64,000 nt of DNA. Source: Furcasterigmium furcatum (lineage: Eukaryota > Ascomycota > Sordariomycetes > Glomerellales > Plectosphaerellaceae). Shown here in pieces: positions 54,628 to 64,000 of this stretch. The first letter of the stretch is position 1, and each line of letters opens with the position of its first letter. The position numbers were made by a program, and so were the translations under genes. The notes under the pieces were generated by a model. It saw nothing but the letters and a program-made list of their open reading frames with translations. It was not told where the DNA came from and ran no database searches. The stretch covers positions 1,490,862 to 1,554,861 of the forward strand of contig BCIA01000004.1 of the NCBI GenBank assembly GCA_001599815.1, in the 5' to 3' direction.

Positions 54628-55710
54628 TCAGCACCCACCACCACCCCCTCCTCCTCCTCCTCCTCCTCCTCCTCCTCCACCTCCTCCTCCTCCTCCTCCT
54701 CCTCCTCCTCCTCCTCCACCATCTCCTCCTGCGCCAGCATCAGCCCCGCGACTAGCGTTGAGGCCACGCCGGTGCTTCCTCTCCTCCTCCCTGATAAACG
54801 CACGCAGCTTCTCGATCTTCGGCTGGACCGCGTCCCGCACTTCTAGGTCCGCGTCCCTCATGTTTTCCATTTGTCGGAGCCACATCTCGGCCATGACGTC
54901 CGCCCGCTCCTTTCGCGGCGGCTTTATCCAGGTATAGCTGAACAGGGTGCTCCCGTAGAACCACTCCCAGTCATCGGACCTCTTCTCCACGACAATCTCG
55001 GCAATCTTCCGGAGAAAGTGCTGGCAGTTATTAAAGAGGAGGTTGTAGTCGCCGAACGAGTCCCACGAGTCCTTGCATGCCTTTAAGATCCCCTCTCTGG
55101 GCATGCGCGTCCAGCCGATCATGATGATGGTGAGGCTGATATTGTGTTTCTGGTCCGTCACCATGGGAACATGGCTGGTCTTGAGGGCGATGCGGCGCCT
55201 CTCGTCGTCGATAGTAAAGGGGCTCGTGCTGTAGCCATACTCGGCGCCTAGCGATCCTGACAGGCCTAGAGACTGAGCCTTAGATGATGATGTTTGTGTT
55301 TCCAACCCCGTTTTGTGCTGCACCTCTTGTGCCTCCCGATTTTCCTTCTTCTTCTCCTGCTCCAGTTCATACTTCCAGCCGTCTGTGATGAGCGCCCAGT
55401 GCTTGAACTGACCACGCGAGGCATGGATGGAGACCCAGACTGGGTGGCCGAACTGGGTCTGGGCCTCGTACGCTATGCGCTTGTTGACGAGCTCACTCAC
55501 TCGGCGCTGATAGGCTCTCGAAACTGCGTCTCCGATCGACTCGCCCTCGCGAATCAACTTGGTGTTCGTTTTGCGCGAGTTGTGGTGGGACTTGGGGCTC
55601 GAGTTGCTGGGACGATGCCTGAAGCCCCAGCCAACGAGCCCGCCGACGAGTGCAGTGGCTATGAGGATGATGGCGCAGAGAGCGACAACCGTCATGGGCC
55701 CAGAATCCAT
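54628..55710 (-). CDS. LRAT/NlpC-like membrane protein with C-terminal poly-Gly tract
   Basis: Single-exon, 360 aa from the ATG at 55710 (MDSGPMTVVAL); an upstream frame to 55854 is probably leader. One N-terminal transmembrane helix (TVVALCAIILIATALVGGLVGW) is followed by a basic stretch, then a soluble domain. His104 in QFKHWALITDG and Cys229 in LLFNNCQHFLRKIAE match the H-W-A and N-C-(E/Q)-H-F signatures of LRAT-type NlpC/P60 proteins, which perform acyl transfer or (phospho)lipase chemistry through Cys-His. The Cys and His needed are present. The C-terminus is about 29 consecutive Gly followed by a final Cys, encoded by a GGN microsatellite. The family assignment is from motif recognition only. 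Confidence 0.7.
   Translation of the reverse strand: MDSGPMTVVALCAIILIATALVGGLVGWGFRHRPSNSSPKSHHNSRKTNTKLIREGESIGDAVSRAYQRRVSELVNKRIAYEAQTQFGHPVWVSIHASRGQFKHWALITDGWKYELEQEKKKENREAQEVQHKTGLETQTSSSKAQSLGLSGSLGAEYGYSTSPFTIDDERRRIALKTSHVPMVTDQKHNISLTIIMIGWTRMPREGILKACKDSWDSFGDYNLLFNNCQHFLRKIAEIVVEKRSDDWEWFYGSTLFSYTWIKPPRKERADVMAEMWLRQMENMRDADLEVRDAVQPKIEKLRAFIREEERKHRRGLNASRGADAGAGGDGGGGGGGGGGGGGGGGGGGGGGGGGGGGGC
54632..54735. repeat. Trinucleotide microsatellite (CTC/CCT)n, coding for poly-Gly on the minus strand
   Basis: Nearly uninterrupted run of CTC/CCA triplets of about 100 bp. Length is likely to vary between isolates. Confidence 0.9.
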
Positions 55711-56134
55711 CTCCAAGGTGTGCTGTAGAAATAGGGGCAGACCAGGATGGCAGATGCTGCTTATGCGTGATAGCTCATACCTGGGTGGTGTGACAGTTCT
55801 TAAACCCAGCAGTCTGGGATGCAGCATCTTCTTTAGGATCGCGATCAGCCTCATGGCGTGTCATCTGGGACATTCTCATTCTTAAGCACCGGCCAATTAT
55901 TATAAATACGAGGCAAAACCGAGGCCTCCGAGATGCCTCACGTCGCACAGAATGTCTCGGTGAGGTTGACTCGCCGGACGGCCTCTGTCTCTCCCTTGGA
56001 GCCTTGGAGGAAAGAACCAAAACATGAGGAAACAGCTTGGCTTTTCTGGTCGTTCGCACTACATATGGTCTTTCTTCGGATTGGCTTCTTATGTTGGGTA
56101 TCTGCTGAGCAGAGAGAGGCATGAACAAAGGCTG
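55711..56134. promoter_or_regulatory. Divergent intergenic region, LRAT-like gene / disrupted DUF6601-like gene
   Basis: 424 bp holding both promoters. No motif assigned. Confidence 0.35.
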
Positions 56135-56356
56135 ATGCAATTCACGAGATGGCGACGGCCCGGGATACGAGAGCAAGGACGGCGGAAGCAAAGAGGTATG
56201 TTGATGTGCAGCATTGATCGCCTCGACTGCCAAACATTGAGTCGAAGTGGGATCGTTCGAACCACTAATCCGTGAACCGAGTCCTCCCTTCTCCATCCGA
56301 GTCCTGGAGCGCAATGAGTATCCAAACTCCGCCGAGCTACGAAACGCTCCCGGGTA

Positions 56357-56401
56357 ACGTCCCACACCCATTACCTGGCCACCCCCCTTACCTGGCCACC
56401 C
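56357..56401 (+). repeat. Left terminal inverted repeat
   Basis: 45 bp. Contains TTACCTGGCCACCC twice (a direct repeat inside the TIR). Differs from the right TIR at one base (TTACC versus TCACC), itself a C-to-T change at CpA. Confidence 0.95.
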
Positions 56402-56507
56402 TAAAACTCCACACCGCTTCTTTGACCACCCCAACTAAATCGCTCATATCTTTACGAAACCTAGATAGATTTCTTCCAGACTTTCTACAGCTCTAGATCT
56501 ATCAATT

Positions 56508-58115
56508 ATGAAGACCTATACAGAAGATGACGTCGACCAGGCTCTTGAAGCTATCGCAAATGGGCAATCTATCCGCAAGGCTTCCCTGGAGTGGGGCATT
56601 CCTAGGTCAACCCTTTCAACGCGTGCCTATGGGGTCCAACCCAAGGAAACTGCCCATACCCAACGGCAGAAGCTATCCCCGACCCAGGAAAAACAGCTAT
56701 CAGAATAGATCCGGATCCAGGCTGCCCTAGGGCTCCCCCCAACCCATCAACAAGTCAGGGATTTCACAGACCGGATACTACGCCTCCGAGGAGACCCCCA
56801 GGGCATCGGGAAGAACTGGTTCCAAGCCTTCCTCAAGAGGAACCCATCTGTCAAGGTCTATAGAGCCAGGCCTATCGATTCTCAGCGTATCAACGGAGCC
56901 TCAGCTGACGTTATCAGGACTTAGTTCCGACGTCTAGCCGTCCCAGAGATCCAGGCTATCCAGCCAGCTAACAGATACAATATGGATGAGACGGGTATCC
57001 TAGAGGGTCGAGGGGCCAACGGTCTGGTCCTGGGATCCTCTGGGAGCCAGGCTCTCCGGAAAAAGCAGCCAGGATCCAGAGCCTGGACGTCTATCCTCGA
57101 GTGTATCAGTGCAAAAGGATCCCTGCTCCCACCCTTAGTTATCTTCAAGGGCAAGACAGTCCAACAGCAGTAGTTCCCTCTAGATCTGGTTCACTATACC
57201 CAATGGAAGTTCACGGCAACAGATAATGGCTAGACCAGCGATTTAACAGCTATCTATTAGTTACAAGAGGTCTTCATCCCAGCTACCCAACCAACAGATC
57301 TATCCCAGCCCAGGCTGTTGATCCTAGATGGGCATAGTAGTCACGAGACAACAGAATTTATATATCTCTGCTACAGCAACAATATCCAACTGGTTTTCCT
57401 GCCTCCCTATACGTCCTACGTCCTTCAACCTCTTAATCAGTCTATCTTTAGACCCTTGAAGGCAGCCTATAAGAAGGAGCTAGGATCCCTGGAGACCTGG
57501 AACGATTTAATAGTTATGGGCAAACGGAACTTTCTATCCTGTTATCGGAAGGCTCGCGAGACTGCCTGTTTAGACCAGAATATCAGGAGTGGATGGAAAT
57601 CGACAGGTCTATGGCCAGTATCCCTGGCCAAGCCCCTCCTGAGCCCTCTACTCCTAGATAACAGCAACGGGGCTAGCAGCACAGTCAACAGTATCCAGGA
57701 TAGAGCTATTGGATCTAGAGCTATCGAAAACTGGGATATAGCTGGGTCTGCAGTAGCTTGGTCGACGCCCAGGAAGGCAGCTGATCTCCAGGGCCAGCTA
57801 CGCCTATATAGCCAGCTAGATCAACCTACCAGTACGTAACGCCTACTATTCAGAAAGGTCTAAAAGGGATTTAACGAGAAGGAATATGCCCTTGCAACCT
57901 CGCAACAGAAGATCCAGATCCTAGAGGCCTAGTTGGAAGCAGCTAGGCCTAGGAAAAAGAAGAAGGTCTAGATTAGCCCCAATTCGAAGTTCGCCGACAT
58001 CAACGCTATCCATAGGGCCCAGATTGAGGCTGGCGATAAAATAGATCAGATAGATGGATCCAGCGACGATGAAATACCCAGTGGCCCAGAGGGCTGTATC
58101 ACAGTTGCAGCGTAG
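56508..58115 (+). pseudogene. Pogo-like transposase with in-frame nonsense codons
   Basis: One continuous frame of ~535 codons with stops at 56706, 56922, 57171, 57231, 57258, 57837, 57861, 57930, 57969 and 58113. The last may be the natural stop. There are no frameshifts. N-terminus: psq-type helix-turn-helix (DVDQALEAIANGQSIRKASL; WGIPRSTLSTR), then a CENP-B-type DNA-binding region (GIGKNWFQAFLKRNP). DDE domain: first Asp in YNMDETGIL, second in LILDGHSSH. The third acidic position, LQPLDxxxF in relatives, reads LQPLNQSIF, so the catalytic Asp is lost. The stops are all explainable as CAG/CAA-to-TAG/TAA or TGG-to-TAG, the RIP transition. The protein cannot be functional. Confidence 0.92.
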
Positions 58116-58168
58116 CCAGTTTTAATTGATCTTGAAGTTGGTGTCGCGATTCTGGTGACGTTTTTTTG

Positions 58169-58213
58169 GGGTGGCCAGGTGAGGGGGGTGGCCAGGTAAT
58201 GGGTGTGGGACGT
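58169..58213 (-). repeat. Right terminal inverted repeat
   Basis: Inverted copy of 56357-56401 with a single mismatch, followed by the TA target duplication. Confidence 0.95.
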
Positions 58214-59131
58214 TACCTCTCGTCGCTTCTGCCCGCAATCTACCGCGACCGGCACGACAACATCTGGTCCCCGGCCGAGGATGTGGCAGCCTGCATCGAC
58301 AAGGAGCTGGACCTGACCAGACTTGCTCACATCCATGCTTGGCTGAAAATCGCGGGACGGCCCATGATGCCTCGCCCGCTCCACGACCAGCATTTCCGTG
58401 GCCGGGATATTATCCTCACCGAGAGGATGGACTTGCACCTGGTGTGGACGACGGGACGAATATTCATCAAGCCCCTCCCGCGTTGGCTATTGGAGCCACT
58501 CTTCTGGGAAACATACATCAATGGTGGAGGCAAGGAGGAAACTCGGGACCGCGAAGCGTGCCGCCTCCGTCGCGGGCGAGCTCTCGGCTTCCTCAAGTCA
58601 TACGCCGCCCTGATCGCGTACGAGAGCGACTTCCACATCCCCCGGGACAAGCGCCTGATCCCAACAGGGGTGAACTGGCCGGCGTGGAGAACCTTTGTCG
58701 AGGAGCTCCTCGGTTTGCTGAGCGACGAATCCGTCCAGATCGACGCGCGCTTCCGCTACGGCGAGCTTCGCCTCAGCCGCCTCAACAAGATACACTACCT
58801 GTGGGTGACGCCACTCCGGGGCTACGTCTCCCGCTGGAACCAGTGCGGGTCGCTCTTCTCAGACAACTTCATCTGGATGGCCAGCGCGACGGTCCTCCTC
58901 GCGGTCGTCCTCACGGCGATGCAGGTCGGGCTCGCCACCAGAGCTCTGGAGAACAACGAGGCCTTCCAGGCGGCGTCGTATGGATTCACCGTCTTCACCC
59001 TCGTCGGGCTTGCTTCGGCGGCCGGAATCGTGCTGCTCCAGTTCTGCTACTTTTCCATTGACAACCTGTTCGCGACCGTTAGGTATGCTAAGAAGAGGTT
59101 CAGAGGCAGGGACCGGGGAGGAGGAGTATGA

Positions 59132-59518
59132 GTGGGCGTCTCTCGCTGCTCAACGCTCATGGAGGGTGGTCCCTGTGTCGTGGCTGAAGGTGATGGAGAA
59201 GATAATCGGCCAGTCTCGTCCCTGTCCTCGTCGTGCTTCGTCTCTAGGGATCTGCCACATGGAAACCCACACGGTCTCTCGGGTCCCTCTTGGAGGGTGA
59301 GTGTCGTCCTGATGTTGGATGCATGGAAATGCAGGTTGCGGGTGGATGCCTCCATCCAGAAGCTTATCTTATCTCTTTTCTTCACTCACGTGACTTGTCA
59401 TGTGCTCCCACACCCAGACGCCACGGTGCAAGTTCGGAAGCCAAACCCACAAAGCGCGAAACCTGCCCACCACCCGCGCGATCCGGAGCTTCTCCGACAA
59501 TCACCCAGCCAGCCCATC
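59132..59518. other. Intergenic region / leader of the Zn2Cys6 gene
   Basis: 387 bp. The downstream frame is open without a stop from 59132, but the recognisable protein begins at the ATG at 59519. Confidence 0.4.
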
Positions 59519-61986
59519 ATGTCGGATCACCAGGATAACGCGACTCCGGCTGATACAACCGTTGGAGAAGCAACGCCGGCCGACTCGACCTCCGGCTCCC
59601 TCCACGAAGCTGCCCACCACGACGACGACCACACCGCCCTGGATGGTCCTCAGGATGGCAGCTACCCTCATCCCGACGAAGCTCATCTTTCGGTGAATGA
59701 AGCTTCAGAAAGTGGCGTCACGCACGATCCGAACCTCGACGAAGACGCCATCGCGACCTCGACCGCCTCCGCCCATGCCTACGCCAGCAATGGCCTCCAG
59801 GTCCTCCAGGCCGCCTCCGATGCCGCCCAGGCCCTGCATCATGCTCATCACCAGCTAGCGACGCATCAGCAGCAGGGCGATCTCCATGATTCGACCGCCG
59901 CCCAAGCTGTCGCCGCTGCCGCGGCTGCGGCCGCCTCTCAGGGTGCTGGCGGGCCTGGTGTTCTGGCCGGCCATCCCTTCGCGCCCGTCGCAAATGTCAC
60001 GAGAGACCCGACCATCAACCCAAAGCTCACCCGCTTGCGACGCGCCTGCGACATGTGCTCGTCCCGAAAGGTCAAATGCGACGAGTCCGGCCCTCCCTGC
60101 AAGCCCTGCCAGGACCTCAACGTGGAATGCACCTTCAAGCGGGAGCTGAAGCGCCGTGGCCCTCCCAACAAGCACGCGGAAGCCGCCAGGGCTGCTCGTC
60201 GTGCCCGTCTGGAGCCTGGCCCCGGCCCGGGACCGCCAGTGTCTGCTGTTCCTGGCCAGCCGTTCTACGGCGCCGCGTCTCCGTCGCCGCACAATGCTGC
60301 CCAGACCCTCGTCTCCATCGCCGAGGGCCCTGGAACGCGCATCGACGCGGAATCAATCGCGCCAATGCCTGTTCTCGAGCTTCTCATCGACGACTACTTT
60401 ACCTACATCCAACCGCTGGTGCCTTTCCCCCACGAACCGACCTTCCGAGACGCCTTTGCGACGCGCCAGGACCGAACGAACCCCGAATTCCTCTCCCTCC
60501 TGGCCTCCATGATCGGCACTCTGGTGGCATCCTTCCCGAGAAGCGTCCGACAGCACCTCAAGGCGCAGCACAGCACGCACCTCTTCCCTCGGTCGATCGT
60601 CATGATCGACAAATGTCGCGATATCGCTCTGGAGGCACGAGGTGCTCGCTGGGCAGCGAAGCAGCCCAAGACCCTGGATGACGCTGCCTGCAGTTACCTC
60701 CTCGGTCTGGCTTGTGCCTACACTCTCCAGTACAACACCTACCGCTTCTTCTTGTCGGAGTGTCTCTCTCTGACCCGAGAGCTCGGGTTCCACCGCCCGA
60801 AGCACCCCGGCGAGCTCCCGACCTTTGGCAACGACAACTGTTCACCAGATCCGCTGCCATTCCACCACATTAGGGACCAGACGGGCAAGCGCATCTTCTG
60901 GTGCCTCCTGGTCAGCATTCGGTGCGTTAAGCTGAATCCTGCGCTCCGTGACTGTACTAACTCTGGTCTTCTAGCTCCTTCTCGCAGCTCGGCGCGTCAC
61001 CAGCCGATCTCGTCATCCCGCCGTCCACACCAGCCCTGCCCTACCCCGCGCTGCCCGAGAACGTGGATGACCGTTGGATCATGGCAAACGAGATCCAGTA
61101 CTCCGAAACCAACAACGTCACCCTACTGACCGGGTTCCGATTCGTTTCGGAGATCTACACCACGATGAACGCCATTGTCAGCGTCGACCTCGTCTACGGA
61201 ATGAGTACCCTGACATGGCCGGACCAGAGGACGATGCTCCGCGACGCCCTCATCGCCGCGAAGGACATTGTGGACCGCCTCCCGCCCGAGCTCCAGCTGC
61301 ACGGCATCCACGACCCTTCGGCCAACCTGGACGGTCTCGAAGACCCCAACCTGCAGTACGTTCCCCCGGCGTACCCAAACGCGCAGCCCCCCAACGACGT
61401 GCGGAACGTCATCAAGGGCAACACGCAACGGCGCCGGCAGCTGCAGTACGAGATCCAAAAGGCGAACATCTTCGTCTCCCAGCTCGCGACGAGGTCCTAC
61501 TTTGTGGAGCTGTACTTCAACCTGCGCGACATCCACCTCGCCGACCCGAACAAGGGCGTCATCGACACGAGCACCGAGGAGGGCAGGGTCGCCAAGGAGG
61601 CGGAGGATGGCGAGGAGGATCGCGTCTTCGAGCTCATGACGGCCGAGCGGGAGCTCATCGTCCAGAACCTGCTCCTCGTGCTCGGCTCCATCTCGCAGCG
61701 CAACCTGGAGCCGAACGGGGGCTCCATCATCAACAAGGTCCGCCAGGTCGCGTCGACCCTGCTCCATGACGCCCCGGAGCGCAAGGGCCCGCTGGCCGTG
61801 AAGTCGGAGGAGTCCCTGAGCCGGCTGATCGACGTCCTGATCAAGCTGGAGCGCGTCGGGCCCGGCAGCGGCGACGAGCCCAGCATGACGGTGCAGGATG
61901 AGGAGGAGGAGCTGAACTCGTGGGCCCATCTGCGCGACTACCAGCAGCGGTTCGCCGCGCATGGCGGCTATGCCGGGAATCTGTAG
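59519..61986 (+). CDS. Zn2Cys6 transcription factor with fungal_trans domain
   Basis: Two exons, 59519-60921 and 60975-61986, with a 53-nt intron (804 aa). The N-terminal ~150 residues are His/Asp/Ala-rich, including an Ala run (QAVAAAAAAAASQG). The zinc cluster is RRACDMCSSRKVKCDESGPP followed by CKPCQDLNVEC, with the basic RELKRRGPPNKHAEAARAARR tail seen in XlnR/AmyR-like sugar or metabolism regulators. The fungal_trans domain begins at LELLIDDYFTYIQPLVPFPHEPTF and includes RELGFHRPKHP and GKRIFWCLLVSIRSFSQLLG-type positions. An acidic C-terminus (VQDEEEELNSW) follows. Nuclear regulator; target unknown. Confidence 0.9.
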
Positions 61987-62230
61987 GATGGCCGAGGACG
62001 TTTTGTGTGGTAAGGCGTTAATGGCCTGAGGCTTGGACGAGGAGGAGGGGCTTATTTCTCCGCGATATCCCTACGGCGTTCGGGGTTGATACCAAAAAGC
62101 ATGCGGCAGCCCAGCTCAGCATGCGGTCTTTATCATTCATCCAGTGTACCATGTCTTTACTATAGACGGATTCAATCAATGGAGTCTGCTCTCATCTTGA
62201 CGCCTCGTTGAAGGCCACTCGCTCCCGCCA
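61987..62230. other. Convergent intergenic region, regulator / dioxygenase
   Basis: 244 bp between two 3' ends. Nothing recognised. Confidence 0.4.
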
Positions 62231-63363
62231 TCAGTCATCGTTGACATACTGGTCGAACACGTCCGCGTAGAACCTCCGCCCAACATCCCGATGACTTCGT
62301 ATCTTCGTCCGTAGCTGGCTCTCCCCCCAGGTATCATACTTCCCCCTCAAGAACGGCGAGTCCACGCCCCTCGCCTCCTCGGCCTCGCCCGCCCCGGCGT
62401 CCTTGAACGCCTCCCCGCGAAAATGCGCACCCAGCGCCCCGGCCTCCGCCTTGGTCAGGTCCCTCCTCACGCCCTGGAAGAACGGCACGCTGAACCTCGC
62501 CTCCCCGCCGCCGAGGACGCGGTGCGTCGTCGCCCGGCACGCGCCGGCCGTGACGACCTCGAATGCCTGGCCGATGTTGACGACGAATGTGCCCGGGACG
62601 GCGGGGACGTCGACCCAGTCGCCGCGCGTGTTGAGGACCTGGAGGCCCCGTACGCGCGGCGGGGAGGCCTGGAGGAGGAAGGTCCACCAGCCGGAGGAGT
62701 CCTTGTGCGGGCCGACGCCCTGGGAGCCCGGGGTGGAGGGGGGGTAGTGGACGAGCTTGAGGCGGTGCTGGTCCGAGAGGAAGGGGAGGAGGGCGGAGGG
62801 GGAGGGGAGGGAGAGGGCCTTGGCGACGAGGAGGAGGAAGCGGGTGCCGAGGGCGGTCAGCTCGGCGATGTAGGTCTCGATGACGGGGCGGAGGGAGGGA
62901 TAGGAGGATGGCCACTAGGAGAGAGTTAGCCGTGATGGCGTGGTGAGGGCTGGGGGGTGGTGCTTGAGCCTCGACATACGGGGTTCGGTCCTCGGAGGCG
63001 TTCACAAAGAGGCATGCCCTCGGCCCAGGTAGCTGGTAACTCGTTGGCGAACTCAAACTGCTCTCGCCGGTCCGGCCTGCCTGCTGTCGTCTCTGAGCCG
63101 TCGGCGCTGTAGCCGAGGAAATGGGGTGAGTTGCTCAGGGCGACTTCATCTTTCGCGTCCTGTGGCAGGCTGAAGAGCGTCGGCAGGGCTTGGATGACGC
63201 CGTCGATGACCGGTTCTGGGACGCCATGGTTCTCGATGTACAGGAAGCCGACGTGTAAGAGAGCATGCCGGAGTTGGGACAGGAGGAGCGGCTCAGTTTG
63301 AGGGTCGTTGGCGAGGGAGAGGTCGATGCGGGGTATTTCGGTGAAGTTCTTGGGTGACGCCAT
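62231..63363 (-). CDS. 2-oxoglutarate/Fe(II)-dependent dioxygenase (IPNS-like family)
   Basis: Two exons, 63363-62980 and 62914-62231, with a 65-nt intron (355 aa). DIOX_N domain at the N-terminus (IPRIDLSL, LRHALLHVGFLYIENHGVP). Core double-stranded beta-helix: first iron His and Asp in GVGPHKDSSGWW, distal His in ACRATTHRVLGGGEARFSVPFF, whose R-x-S binds the 2OG carboxylate. All iron and co-substrate ligands are therefore present. The family oxidises small molecules in secondary metabolism (desaturation, hydroxylation, ring closure) or hormone turnover; substrate unknown. No signal peptide. Confidence 0.92.
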
Positions 63364-64000
63364 GTTTCGTTGATGATCCCATTCACAGGTCAGACAATGT
63401 GAAAGGCCTGGGCATTATTGTGCTGAGTGCTGGGGTCAACTCTGGCAGTTGTCAGAGTCGAGATGTTGTCCAAGTGGCGCGGTTGGCAGTTGAGTCTAAT
63501 TCATTGCCACCGACCGAGTTTGGGGTATCACGCAATCGACATCGGCCTACAACTGATGCTAGACTCGGTGAGGAGGCCGAAGCACTACAATCGTGATGTC
63601 GACATTCCGATCACCAGGGCGCCCATACACGTACGAGTAACTGATGTTGAGTCAAGACAGCACAAGGTGGTGTCTACAATACGTCAAAAGCCCGGCTCTT
63701 CCGATCGTATCAGTGAGTAGTCTGGGGGCTCAGGGCCGATAAACTGAAGGCTCCGAACTGAGCGGTCATCTTCCCGCCGATTGCTCTCATGCTCAACAAC
63801 AGACAACGTCTCGAGTTCTCTGGAAGTGAGCATTCACGTAATGGTTCAAATTCAGAGTCAGTACACGATCTCACAGGGACTTCCCAGCAGGCCCAGTGAT
63901 GGGCTTACACCAACAACTCGGATCCTCTTCGTGTAAGTCGTCGACCTAGTACAGCCAGTTATCATGTCATCTCCAGCCACAGACATACCATGCTTCCCCA
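63364..64000. other. Upstream region of the dioxygenase to window end
   Basis: 637 bp. The left end is the dioxygenase promoter. No gene start or domain is recognised before the window edge. Confidence 0.4.

Larger units (their letters stand above)
56357..58213 (+). mobile_element. Complete pogo/Fot1-like DNA transposon (1,857 bp), RIP-inactivated
   Basis: Bounded by 45-bp terminal inverted repeats starting ACGTCCCACACCCATTACC and flanked by TA on both sides (56355-56356 and 58214-58215), the target duplication of pogo/Tc1-mariner elements. It encodes one transposase frame broken by nonsense codons only. It is inserted in exon 2 of a DUF6601-like gene. Size and layout fit Fot1/Tan1 relatives of filamentous fungi. 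Confidence 0.95.
56135..59131 (+). pseudogene. DUF6601-like membrane protein gene interrupted by a transposon
   Basis: Exon 1 is 56135-56195 (start MQFTRWRRPG), intron 56196-56241, then exon 2 from 56242 to the insertion at 56355/56356 (ending SAELRNAPG). It resumes after the element with YLSSLLPAIYRDRHDN and runs to the stop at 59129-59131. Leaving out the element plus one TA gives 364 codons in one frame, so the gene was intact before insertion. Family landmarks: IYRDRHDNIW, DLTRLAHIHAWL, AGRPM.PRPLH, ERMDLHLVWTTGRIF, SYAALI.YESDFHI, WPAWRTFVEELL, and two C-terminal membrane helices (MASATVLLAVVLTAMQVGLA; YGFTVFTLVGLASAAGIVLL). No function is established. With the element present, translation would stop soon after residue 58 unless the insert is spliced or excised. 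Confidence 0.88.

Noticed and set aside
56272..56496. Frame beginning MSIQTPPSYETLPG at the transposon's left edge
   Set aside because: It is out of frame with the downstream host protein. The frame SAELRNAPG joins perfectly to YLSSLLPAIYRD and to an upstream spliced exon, so the MSIQ frame is a shadow.
1..64000. CRISPR arrays, tRNA or rRNA genes
   Set aside because: No regularly spaced repeats and no cloverleaf-like sequence with A/B boxes were noticed on reading; not expected to include CRISPR in a fungal nuclear genome.

Overview
The window is nuclear DNA of a filamentous ascomycete (Pezizomycotina), most likely a plant-associated Sordariomycete. The evidence is: short introns (about 45-110 nt) with GTRNGT donors, CTRAC-like branch points and YAG acceptors; three Zn2Cys6 regulators; Egh16-type, LysM and GH18 secreted proteins; and a transposon carrying RIP-type (C-to-T at CpA) nonsense mutations. 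Genus cannot be fixed from the sequence alone. Exon joins quoted below were made by hand from splice motifs and checked by reading-frame arithmetic. No transcripts or database searches were available.

Layout. 1-1.3 kb: 3' part of a DUF3176-type membrane protein. 2.0-4.0 kb: secreted tyrosinase. 5.6-20.7 kb: an accessory metabolic block with two Baeyer-Villiger-type FAD monooxygenases, two BBE-like FAD oxidases placed tail to tail, a class III (GSA-AM-like) aminotransferase, a Zn2Cys6 regulator and an APC amine/amino-acid permease. No PKS, NRPS or terpene backbone gene is visible. The set reads most naturally as uptake plus oxidative and deaminating processing of an amine or ketone substrate, or as tailoring for a product made elsewhere. 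21-31 kb: surface and secreted functions, namely an Egh16-like protein, a Cys-rich GPI-type protein, an F-box protein, and a divergent pair made of a four-LysM protein and a GH18/CBM18 chitinase-like protein with several altered active-site positions. 31-43 kb: an HSL-type esterase, PI-PLC, an unknown F-box-like protein, a GGAGNIR (DUF3602-like) protein, an ankyrin-repeat protein with a C-terminal HAE...CxxC deaminase domain, and a LaeA-like methyltransferase. 45.6-48.4 kb: a Zn2Cys6 regulator whose zinc motif is split by a GC-AG intron, followed by about 4.4 kb with no convincing gene. 52.8-59.1 kb: an unknown secreted protein, an LRAT/NlpC-like membrane protein ending in a poly-glycine tract, and a DUF6601-type gene interrupted by a complete 1,857-bp pogo/Fot1-like element. 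59.5-63.4 kb: another Zn2Cys6 regulator and a 2OG-Fe(II) dioxygenase.

Main points for follow-up: (i) the chitinase-like protein, with a 6-nt exon inside its catalytic motif and Asp-to-Asn, Tyr-to-Pro and Trp-to-Ser changes, sharing a 617-bp intergenic region with a multi-LysM gene, which suggests a chitin-sequestering module; (ii) the ankyrin-deaminase protein; (iii) the backbone-less oxidative cluster; (iv) the RIP-inactivated transposon, whose excision including one TA would leave an open reading frame in the host gene.
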